Assembly: GCA_019310125.1 (NCBI GenBank) | Contig: JAFDEW010000008.1 | Location: forward strand, 1-34,784 | DNA: 34,784 nucleotides | Reading direction: 5' to 3' | DNA from: Deltaproteobacteria bacterium | Lineage (GTDB): Bacteria; Desulfobacterota; Desulfobacteria; Desulfobacterales; UBA11574 | Shown: in pieces, positions 8,601-16,716 of the stretch | How positions within the stretch are numbered: the first letter of the stretch is position 1 | Layout of the letters: each line of letters opens with the position of its first letter | Translations under genes and position numbers: made by a program | The notes under the pieces: model-generated | What the model was told of the DNA's origin: nothing | Database searches by the model: none | Seen by the model: only the letters and a program-made list of their open reading frames with translations

Positions 8601-10430
8601 ATGATTGATCAGGCGAGAAAAATCCTTAAAACGGTATTCGGATATGACGGGTTCATCTTTTTGCAGGAAGATGTGATTGAAAACATTTTGCGAAAAAATG
8701 ATACCCTGGTTATCATGCCGACGGGCGGTGGAAAATCGCTTTGCTACCAGATTCCGGCCCTTATGTTTAAAGGATTGACCATTGTTGTTTCGCCGCTGAT
8801 TTCATTGATGAAGGATCAGGTGGAGCAGTTAATGGAGTCAGGGGTTTCCGTGGCACTGTTAAACAGCTCGCTGACGCCTCACGAGTATCGCCGGAATGTA
8901 GAGCTCATTAAACACGGCAACGTGAAATTACTTTACCTGGCTCCGGAATCCTTGTTGAAATCCAGTGTATTAGAAATGCTTTCATCTGTGCCCGTGGATT
9001 GTCTTGCCATTGACGAGGCCCATTGCATTTCCGCATGGGGACATGATTTTCGTCCGGAGTACCGGCGGTTGGTGGATGTGAGGCTGCGTTTTCCCAAAGC
9101 GGTTTGTATCGCACTGACGGCCACGGCAACCCCGAGGGTGCGAAAAGACATTAAATCCAGTCTCGGTTTTGAAGACTCCGGCGAATATGTTGCCGGTTTC
9201 AATAGAGAAAATCTGTTTCTCCAAGTGGTTCCCAAAGATAACCCCTTGGATCAAGCCATCGGGTTTATCCGCAAATTTGCGGGTCAATCCGGGATCATAT
9301 ATTGTTTTACCCGCCGGCAGGTAGATGATCTTTATACGGTTCTAAAAGATGAAGGGTTTTCAGTACGCCCGTATCATGCCGGTCTGACCGAAATCCATCG
9401 AAAACAAAACCAGAATCTGTTTATCCGGGACGATGTGCAGATTATTGTGGCGACCATCGCTTTCGGCATGGGAATCAACAAGCCCAATGTTCGATTTGTT
9501 GTTCATTTCGATATGCCCAAGAATATGGAAAGTTATTACCAGGAAATCGGCAGAGCCGGACGAGACGGATTGCCGGCCCATTGTATGCTGCTGTTCAGTT
9601 ATGCGGATATTCATAAAATAACGCATTTTATCAACAAGAAAAACGCTTCTGAAAAACGGGTGGCGCACATCCATTTCAATGCATTTTTGCGTTTTGTTGA
9701 AACCGATGACTGTCGTCGCATCCCGCTGCTCAATTATTTTGGTGAAGAGTATTCTATTGAAAATTGCAATATGTGCGACAACTGTCTGGCCGGAGAAAAA
9801 GAGTTGACCGACCTTACCATACCGGCCCAGAAATTCTTGTCCTGTGTTAAGCGGACCGGTGAGCTGTTTGGAATGGGCCATATCATTGATGTGTTGCACG
9901 GCTCAAGTGCACGGAAAGTTTTAAGATTCGGTCATGATAAATTATCTACTTACGGCATTGGAAAGGAATTTTCAAAAAAACAATGGATGATTCTGGCGCG
10001 TCAGTTTCTTTACAAAAAGCTCCTGATTCAGGATATGGAATATGGAAGTTTGAAGCTTACAGATGACGCATGGGATGTTTTTCAAGGGGAAAAAACGGTT
10101 CTGGGCCATTTAAAAAAACAAGATGATGATAAAGGAGCTGAAAAAAAATCAAAGATAAAAACCATACCGGACCACGACAAAAATCTGTTTGAAATCCTGC
10201 GGAAAAAAAGAAAAAATCTCGCTGATCACGCAGAAGTTCCCCCTTATGTCATTTTTTCAGACAGAACCTTGATTGAACTGGCCGCGTATTTTCCTCAAAC
10301 CATGGAAAGTTTCCTGGATATTCATGGCGTGGGCATTGTAAAACTCGAAAAATACGGATCCATTTTTCTTGGCCTTATTCAGAAATATTGCAGGGAGCGT
10401 GAAATTAAAGAACGACCCAAAAACTTTTAA
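8601..10430 (+). CDS. recQ: ATP-dependent DNA helicase RecQ
   Basis: TLVIMPTGGGKSLCYQIPAL, AIDEAHCISAWGHDFRPEYR, IVATIAFGMGINKPNVRFVVHFDMPKNMESYYQEIGRAGRDG, zinc motif CRRIPLLNYFGE...CNMCDNC, C-terminal HRDC-like region. ORF opens at 8583; ATG 8601 is an alternative start. Confidence 0.93.
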   Translation: MIDQARKILKTVFGYDGFIFLQEDVIENILRKNDTLVIMPTGGGKSLCYQIPALMFKGLTIVVSPLISLMKDQVEQLMESGVSVALLNSSLTPHEYRRNVELIKHGNVKLLYLAPESLLKSSVLEMLSSVPVDCLAIDEAHCISAWGHDFRPEYRRLVDVRLRFPKAVCIALTATATPRVRKDIKSSLGFEDSGEYVAGFNRENLFLQVVPKDNPLDQAIGFIRKFAGQSGIIYCFTRRQVDDLYTVLKDEGFSVRPYHAGLTEIHRKQNQNLFIRDDVQIIVATIAFGMGINKPNVRFVVHFDMPKNMESYYQEIGRAGRDGLPAHCMLLFSYADIHKITHFINKKNASEKRVAHIHFNAFLRFVETDDCRRIPLLNYFGEEYSIENCNMCDNCLAGEKELTDLTIPAQKFLSCVKRTGELFGMGHIIDVLHGSSARKVLRFGHDKLSTYGIGKEFSKKQWMILARQFLYKKLLIQDMEYGSLKLTDDAWDVFQGEKTVLGHLKKQDDDKGAEKKSKIKTIPDHDKNLFEILRKKRKNLADHAEVPPYVIFSDRTLIELAAYFPQTMESFLDIHGVGIVKLEKYGSIFLGLIQKYCREREIKERPKNF

Positions 10431-10463
10431 AAGACACAGATAATATTATTAATTAAGGAGACG

Positions 10464-10814
10464 ATGATGGTTAGTGAAAAAGAATTCAATGATGTGGATT
10501 TATCGGTAAAGCAAAACAATCTGTATCTGGAAGAGTCGTTTACGGACTTGGACATGGCCGCCATCCGGCGCCTGACACCGGTCAAGCCCAACGGTTTGAA
10601 AGATAAAACTCGCAAACAGATTTTTGTGGGGCACCTTAATTTAATGACCCCTGAAGGGCCGCTCCCGATCCAGACCCCCCTTGAGGCCAGAAACCTTAAA
10701 GAAGCCATGGAAATATACCCGGAGGCTATGAAAACAGTTCTGGCAAAAATGCAGGAAGAAATCAAAAAGTTACAGCAAAAAAAAGATTCCCGTATTATCG
10801 TCCCCGGAACTTGA
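10464..10814 (+). CDS. Hypothetical cytoplasmic protein (116 aa)
   Basis: Hydrophilic ORF with a charged C-terminus, preceded by AAGGAG. Confidence 0.65.
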   Translation: MMVSEKEFNDVDLSVKQNNLYLEESFTDLDMAAIRRLTPVKPNGLKDKTRKQIFVGHLNLMTPEGPLPIQTPLEARNLKEAMEIYPEAMKTVLAKMQEEIKKLQQKKDSRIIVPGT

Positions 10815-11083
10815 TAGTATAGGAATTTCCTTTTTTTTAGAGCGGCGAAGCCGCGTTATATAGAATCGCGAAGTGATTGTATAACTTGACATAAATCATT
10901 TTCTAAACAAACGCTGTGCCCTGGTTTTCTTTTTGTGGGGCCTCTTGTTTTGAAATATGTATTAAACCGTTGGATTTTATTTAATATCATAATTACAAGA
11001 AACACAATATGTGGTAACTTATGTTAATAAAATACAATATATTCTAATTCAATGGAATTATATATAATTTATATATAATTTTA

Positions 11084-11113
11084 CTTGACAATATCAAGTG
11101 ACAAGTTTATGAT
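11084..11113 (+). promoter_or_regulatory. Sigma70-type promoter overlapped by a palindromic candidate operator
   Basis: TTGACA (11085-11090), 17-bp spacer, TATGAT (11108-11113). Palindromic arms CTTGAcaataTCAAG (11084-11098) cover the -35 box. Confidence 0.65.
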
Positions 11114-11153
11114 ATAACTAAAAAATCGAGTAGGTTATAACTAATTATATCAA

Positions 11154-11351
11154 ATGAATAAAAATTCACTAAAAGAGATTAGAGAATCTCTTATGATGAG
11201 CAAGGCCGAGCTCGCCAGAAAGGCTAGGATATCACCGATTACCATTACACGTATCGAACAGGGTATGCCCTGCAGAATGGAAACAAGACGTAAGATTATT
11301 CTGGCATTAGGGTATAAGATTTCGGATAGGAAAAAAGTGTTTGGTGACTGA
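11154..11351 (+). CDS. Small Xre-family HTH regulator
   Basis: LKEIRESLMMSKAELARKARISPITITRIEQGMPCRMETRRKIILALGYK is a canonical Xre HTH, 65 aa. Confidence 0.88.
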   Translation: MNKNSLKEIRESLMMSKAELARKARISPITITRIEQGMPCRMETRRKIILALGYKISDRKKVFGD

Positions 11352-11432
11352 GAAGATATCTGCCTGCTTTCCCTATAGGTGAGATATAGTCCGGCGAATT
11401 AAAAAATAATTAATAGTAAATCATCCAATAAC

Positions 11433-11467
11433 AACGGCAGGGTCGTTTGACTCTGCCGTTATTATTT
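11433..11467 (+). terminator. Rho-independent-type terminator hairpin
   Basis: AACGGCAG...CTGCCGTT stem followed by ATTATTT. Lies between the Xre gene and the convergent LysM gene. Confidence 0.7.
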
Positions 11468-11536
11468 CATGATATGTTGAAACTCGTCCGCCCGGGCACT
11501 AAATAAAAAATCGTCAGGGGGGCTGAGCTGCCCGTG

Positions 11537-12172
11537 TTACGGACCCACTATTAATTTCTGCCCGGGATGGATGACAGCTCTGTCAGACAATTTATTCAGG
11601 GCCCGTATTTTTTTCACCGTTACCCCATACTTTCGAGCGATGTTGTAAAGCGTGTCACCGGGTCGGACCGTGTGATACCGTTTTTTCGGGGTTTTTTTAA
11701 CAACCGCCGCCGGTTTTACGGCCTGGGTTTTTTGGGCCTTGACTTGGGCGATGTCCTTTTGCAAATTATTCATGCCGGTTACGAGGTGATCCATTCTTAA
11801 TGACATGGAAGCTTCCAATCGGTCAAAACGATCCTTGAATTGTTCTAACGCTTGGGGCTGTTCTAAGGCCAGTGTTAGTTTGTCGTCGATATCTTGAAAT
11901 CTGACGATTTGTTCTTCAAGCTTTATTAGCCGGTTTTCAAAGCCTGAAAGTTTTCCCAGAATTCCTCCCAACGCCAGAATTAGCATGACAATGAAAATCA
12001 AAAAAAATACCCCAACCCATGATAAGGGAATTGTTTCAGGAAGGTTGAACACCCCGGAACCGAATTTTTTCTTTTTTTTCTTATCCCACTGCAAATATTC
12101 TTGTTCATAAAAATCATTCTGTTCCGGTTCTGAATTTTCTTGACCCGTAAGGTCGGAGTTTTTATGATCCAT
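11537..12172 (-). CDS. Membrane-anchored LysM-domain protein
   Basis: TM helix IPLSWVGVFFLIFIVMLILALGGIL, coiled-coil region, C-terminal LysM YHTVRPGDTLYNIARKYGVTVKKIRALNKLSDRAVIHPGQKLIV. Confidence 0.92.
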   Translation of the reverse strand: MDHKNSDLTGQENSEPEQNDFYEQEYLQWDKKKKKKFGSGVFNLPETIPLSWVGVFFLIFIVMLILALGGILGKLSGFENRLIKLEEQIVRFQDIDDKLTLALEQPQALEQFKDRFDRLEASMSLRMDHLVTGMNNLQKDIAQVKAQKTQAVKPAAVVKKTPKKRYHTVRPGDTLYNIARKYGVTVKKIRALNKLSDRAVIHPGQKLIVGP

Positions 12173-12413
12173 AGCTGCCCTCCAGGAAATTATTTACTAT
12201 CTTCTTCTAATATCTCCAAAGTTAACCGTATCAAATTTTTTCAAGAATTTAAAGAAGAAACACCTTTATTTGAAAAGGCTAAGCCGGTTGGCTTGGCCAC
12301 GCCTGCCACTGTAATATCGCCCGGCATTCGCCTCGGGCGCAGCCTGGGATGATTAAAATTGCCCATAATATGGCTTTAAAAATTATCCCAAATTTATTCC
12401 TTCCCGTATGCCT

Positions 12414-12475
12414 GGTTTCAGGTGTCAGGTGCCAGCGCTTCTGTTCATCATTCCTGACACCTGACACCTGAAACC
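12414..12475. repeat. 18-bp perfect inverted repeat, dispersed-repeat style
   Basis: GGTTTCAGGTGTCAGGTG (12414-12431) and CACCTGACACCTGAAACC (12458-12475). Confidence 0.8.
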
Positions 12476-12783
12476 TGAAGATGTGGAACAAAAATGGGAT
12501 TAAAATTCCATCTGTATACACGGCGATTTTCACCACCCCAGGCGCAGCCCATGGCGGACGGGCACGAGTTAGTCCCGACGGGGAATTGAATAACATTGCG
12601 AATCGCTTTTATGAGTTGATATTGATGATATAAATGTAATAGAGTTTTTACTAAATAATGATTTATATTGTCAGTTCAAATTTTGAAATTGTTTTTTCTG
12701 AAAATTTATATAAAATAGAATACACTCAAAACCCATAGGGTCCAATAGGGTAAATATCAGACAAGGAGCTATTCAAGAAAAAA

Positions 12784-14088
12784 ATGACCATGCATAATTT
12801 AAGCACCTGGGACTGGGAAACCGGTAAAAAGTTAATTGTGGATACCACAAAGTGGAAGGATATGTTCGACCGGGTAGAAGAACCTTATGCCAGCCCGGAC
12901 GGAGAAAGAATAGTGGCAGTCGTAAAAACCGGTGATATGGAATTTACTGTCTGTGAAAATGATGCTCCCTGGGAACGCACGTTTGACAAAATATGGTATT
13001 TAAAATTTGGACCTGACAATCGATTGACGGCATTGGTGTCGGATATGGGAACGTGGACTGTGGCGGTGGATGGTGCTGCTTGGGAAAACACCTTTGACTT
13101 TATATGGAATACCAAGTTCGGGGTTGACGGCAAAAACATCACGGTAGCCGCACAGAAAGACACAAAATACTTTGCAGTGACAAACGATATACCATGGGAG
13201 ACGAGATTTTCAGACCTGAGCAATCTCACTGTCAGCCATGATGGGAAAAGAGTTGCCGGTGTCGTCCCCACGGTCCCGATTAAACAAGGGGATATTTTTC
13301 AATTTCAGAAAGGTTGTTATTCCGCAGTAGTGGACGGCAAGCCATGGGATGCAAATTTCGTTAACGTCTGGGGCCTGGCCTTTTCCAATGATGCCGAGCA
13401 CGTGGCCGCAGAAGTGAGAACCTCCCTTTATGATTACACAATTGCTGTGGACGGAGTTCTTTGGGATAAGGTATATACTTCCGTTTGGACGCCGCAATTT
13501 AGCCCGGCAAACGGTTCGGTGACTGCGCCGGTAAGGATAGAAGGAAAATGGACGCTTGCTCAAGATGGAAAACCGTTTTGGGATCGCTTTTTTTATCAGC
13601 TCTGGCATCATATGTACAGCCCGGACGGAAAAAAGATAGCCGCCATCGTGGCAAGCAAATATGGCCGCTGGACCATCGCAGTTGACGGCATACCCTGGTC
13701 TCTCACCTTTGGTGATCTGGTCACCGATGCGGTTTTCAGCCCGGACGGAAACCGGATTGCCTGCATCGGAAAACAAGACGGAAAGTGGACCATTGCTGTG
13801 GACGGTAGGGCTTGGGGTGAAACATATGACATGGTCTGGCAGCCTGTTTTCAGTCCTGACAGCAGAACGGTCGCTGCAAAAGCAGAAAAAAATGGGCGGT
13901 ATACCATTGTGATAGACGGCAAACCTCTTAAAGAATCGTATCAAGCACTGTGGAATCCTGTTTTCAGCCCTGACTCCGAAAAGATTCTAATAAAAGGAAT
14001 CACGGGCGATTCACATGGCGGCAAGTATTTTCGACAGGTTTTGCCGGTAACCCATATCACCGGCGATCCCGGATCTCTCTCGAGCTAA
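12784..14088 (+). CDS. tmcD: TmcD-like tryptophan-rich beta-propeller/WD40-like protein
   Basis: Repeated unit FSPDGxxIAAxV..xGxWTIAVDGxPWxxxFxxxW across the protein. First gene upstream of tmcC/B/A homologues. Confidence 0.8.
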   Translation: MTMHNLSTWDWETGKKLIVDTTKWKDMFDRVEEPYASPDGERIVAVVKTGDMEFTVCENDAPWERTFDKIWYLKFGPDNRLTALVSDMGTWTVAVDGAAWENTFDFIWNTKFGVDGKNITVAAQKDTKYFAVTNDIPWETRFSDLSNLTVSHDGKRVAGVVPTVPIKQGDIFQFQKGCYSAVVDGKPWDANFVNVWGLAFSNDAEHVAAEVRTSLYDYTIAVDGVLWDKVYTSVWTPQFSPANGSVTAPVRIEGKWTLAQDGKPFWDRFFYQLWHHMYSPDGKKIAAIVASKYGRWTIAVDGIPWSLTFGDLVTDAVFSPDGNRIACIGKQDGKWTIAVDGRAWGETYDMVWQPVFSPDSRTVAAKAEKNGRYTIVIDGKPLKESYQALWNPVFSPDSEKILIKGITGDSHGGKYFRQVLPVTHITGDPGSLSS

Positions 14089-14104
14089 AAGGAAAAAAAG
14101 AGCC

Positions 14105-14764
14105 ATGCATGATATCTATAATTTTGTCAGCGGCCCGTTGGTCTGGGTCTCTTTTATCATTTTTTTCGCGGGGTGTTTGTACCGGCTGATCTCCATGGCC
14201 GTTTTGGCCAGGAAGAAAGATATATTCGTATATGAGTATATGAGCTTAAAATATGGGCTTCGGTCAATCCTGCATTGGATCATTCCCTTTGGAACGGTAA
14301 AATGGAGGAAAAATCCGTTTTTTACTATCGTCACATTTACATTTCATATCTGCATTATTTTGATTCCGATTTTTCTTAGTGCACATATCATTCTCTGGAA
14401 GGAATCGTGGAATATTAGCTGGTGGTATATTTCAGACACGGCTGCCGATGTAATGACGATCGTTGTTATTGCTTCATGTATTTTTTTTCTTATGAGAAGA
14501 ATCGTTCTGCCGGAGGTCAAGTACTTAACCTCTATTTCTGATTACGTCATACTTGCTATGGTTTCCGCACCCTTTATCACGGGTTTTTGGACATATCATC
14601 AGTGGCCTGGTTTTAGACTCATGGGAATTTTCCACATCATCTCCGGAGAGATCATGCTGGCGGCAATTCCTTTTACCCGCTTGATACATATGGTTTTCTT
14701 CCCGTTTACAAGAGGGTACATGGGGTCTGAATTCGGCGCCGTCAGGAATGCAAAAGATTGGTAG
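14105..14764 (+). CDS. tmcC: TmcC-like membrane cytochrome b subunit
   Basis: Multiple TM segments with His residues (FTFHICIILIPIFLSAHII, FHIISGEIMLAAIPFTRLIHMVFFPFTRGYMGSEFG), resembling the NarI/DsrM-like TmcC. Confidence 0.83.
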   Translation: MHDIYNFVSGPLVWVSFIIFFAGCLYRLISMAVLARKKDIFVYEYMSLKYGLRSILHWIIPFGTVKWRKNPFFTIVTFTFHICIILIPIFLSAHIILWKESWNISWWYISDTAADVMTIVVIASCIFFLMRRIVLPEVKYLTSISDYVILAMVSAPFITGFWTYHQWPGFRLMGIFHIISGEIMLAAIPFTRLIHMVFFPFTRGYMGSEFGAVRNAKDW

Positions 14765-14856
14765 GAAACGTAAGATAAAATCGTAACACTTGAATATGAA
14801 AGCCTCCGACTCGTGCAAAATTCAGGTCAAACGATTTTATAAAAGGAGAACACAAC

Positions 14857-16200
14857 ATGGCTGAACCTGCCGTTACTAATAAAGATGAAAGCAATAAAGT
14901 TGTTGATAAGGGAATTGATAAGGGAATTGAACGCTTAACTCCTGAAAAAATCAAGCGGGTTATCAACAAGGTTTTATCGTCGGAAACCGGCGCCCGGCTA
15001 AAGGCATATGTTGAAACCTGCGTCCACTGTGGACTTTGCTCTGAAGCTTGCCACTATTATCTTTCCCATGATAATGATCCGAAATTTTCTCCTGCGGGTA
15101 AGGTTAAACAAACCCTATGGGAAATATTAAAAAAAAAGGGCAACGTTGATCCTGAGTTTATAAGAAATGCCGCCCGCATCGCCTACACGGAATGCAACCT
15201 GTGCCGACGCTGCGCAATGTATTGCCCATTTGGTATAGACATTGCCTACTTAATATCCGTTGTGCGAAGGTTCTGCCATATGCTTGGGGTTACCCCGCTG
15301 TATATACAGGACACCGCACACAGCCATTCAGCCACCTTAAACCAGATGTGGGTAAAGGAAGATGAATGGATTGACAGTCTTTTTTGGCAAGAAGAAGAAG
15401 CACAGGATGAAATGCCGTCGTTAAGGATACCCATGGAAAAGGAAGGGGCTGAAATTCTTTACTGCGTGATTGCTCCTGAACCGAAATTTCGTGCACAGCT
15501 CATATATCAGGCTGCAGTTATCATGAATGTAGCCGGAGTTGATTTTACAATGCCGGCAACACCCGGATGGGACAACAGCGATCAATGTATGTTTACCGGG
15601 GACTACGAAATGATGGGCCGGCTAAAAAAGGCACATTTTGAAATGGCCATGCGGCTCAAGGTCAAACGGATTGTAATGGGAGAGTGCGGACACGCATTCC
15701 GATCCGTATATGATACGGGAAACCGATGGCTGGCATGGAAGATGCCGCCAATACCGGTTACACATGCCGTGGAATTCTATTACGAATTGTTAAAACAAGG
15801 AAAGATAAAAGTCGCTAAAAAGTATGATAAGCCGGTCACCTTTCAGGATCCCTGCAATATTGTCCGGGGAAGCGGCCTTCATGAAAAGGCACGTTATGTG
15901 GTTAATGCGATTTGTGAAGATTTTATCGAGATGCATCCCAATCGGGAACACAATTATTGTTGTTGTGCAGGAGGCGGTGTAGTAAATACCGGTCCTCCAC
16001 ACAAAATGGCACGCATTACAGGGAACAGGATTAAGGCAGAGCAGTTATCTGAGACAAAGCGCAAGGGTGCAAAGGTTGTCATCGCCCCTTGCCATAACTG
16101 TCATGGCGGAATAGAAGATATTCTTCATCACTACGGAATTGATATGGAACTGCATTTTCTGGGGGACATAATATACAACGTCATTGAAAAACCGGTATAA
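14857..16200 (+). CDS. tmcB: TmcB-like iron-sulfur protein with CCG domain
   Basis: CVHCGLCSEACHYYLSHDNDPKFSPAGKVKQ, CNLCRRCAMYCPFGIDIAYLI; C-terminal CCG-type EHNYCCCAGGGVV and IAPCHNCHGGI. Confidence 0.87.
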   Translation: MAEPAVTNKDESNKVVDKGIDKGIERLTPEKIKRVINKVLSSETGARLKAYVETCVHCGLCSEACHYYLSHDNDPKFSPAGKVKQTLWEILKKKGNVDPEFIRNAARIAYTECNLCRRCAMYCPFGIDIAYLISVVRRFCHMLGVTPLYIQDTAHSHSATLNQMWVKEDEWIDSLFWQEEEAQDEMPSLRIPMEKEGAEILYCVIAPEPKFRAQLIYQAAVIMNVAGVDFTMPATPGWDNSDQCMFTGDYEMMGRLKKAHFEMAMRLKVKRIVMGECGHAFRSVYDTGNRWLAWKMPPIPVTHAVEFYYELLKQGKIKVAKKYDKPVTFQDPCNIVRGSGLHEKARYVVNAICEDFIEMHPNREHNYCCCAGGGVVNTGPPHKMARITGNRIKAEQLSETKRKGAKVVIAPCHNCHGGIEDILHHYGIDMELHFLGDIIYNVIEKPV

Positions 16201-16246
16201 TTAGTAAAATCAGTTGGGCCGGGCGCATAAAATTGGGAGAATCCTG

Positions 16247-16633
16247 ATGAAAAAAAGGACAATGATAATATATGCGGTAATACTTCTGACAGGTTGCATG
16301 ATTGCGGTCATGTCCGGTTATTCACAGGAAGATGTGACAACTGTTGAAGACAGCGCATTTGAAAACAAGATGAGACCAGCGGTTCCGTTTCTGCATGATC
16401 AGCACAATGAAACGGCAGATCTTGACGAATGCAATACGTGTCATCATGTATATGAGGATGGAAAACCAGTTGAAGATGATTCTTCCGAGGGCCAGGAATG
16501 TTCAGAATGCCATACCTTTAATAAGGGCGATACCCCCATGTCCCTTGTAAACATTTACCATTTGCAATGCAAGGGGTGCCACCAGAAAAAAAAGGCCGGA
16601 CCGATCATGTGCAGCGAATGTCATCCAAGATAA
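16247..16633 (+). CDS. tmcA: TmcA-like tetraheme cytochrome c3 (type II)
   Basis: Signal peptide plus four CxxCH motifs: CNTCHH, CSECH, CKGCH, CSECH. ORF opens at 16214; ATG 16247 ([17 protein letters not shown]) starts the signal peptide. Confidence 0.87.
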   Translation: MKKRTMIIYAVILLTGCMIAVMSGYSQEDVTTVEDSAFENKMRPAVPFLHDQHNETADLDECNTCHHVYEDGKPVEDDSSEGQECSECHTFNKGDTPMSLVNIYHLQCKGCHQKKKAGPIMCSECHPR

Positions 16634-16716
16634 ACGAACAACTCGGATACACAAGAGATTGAGAAGAAAATTTAACCCGAAAATTTACAGACATCCCACA
16701 AGGAGAGAAGCACACC

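Noticed and set aside
10840-10890. GCGGCGAAGCCGC and TTATATAGAATCGCGAAGTGATTGTATAA short palindromes after the 116-aa ORF
   Set aside because: Probably an ordinary intergenic hairpin or terminator remnant. No U-tract and no second copy in the window to justify more.
12279-12596. 105-aa minus-strand ORF
   Set aside because: It runs through the GGTTTCAGGTGTCAGGTG inverted repeat and has no protein-like features. Likely intergenic repeat sequence.
13210-13944. 244-aa minus-strand ORF and a 104-aa companion (13608-13922)
   Set aside because: Fully antisense to the convincing TmcD-like CDS. The repeated composition mirrors the TmcD repeats and has no protein-like motif.
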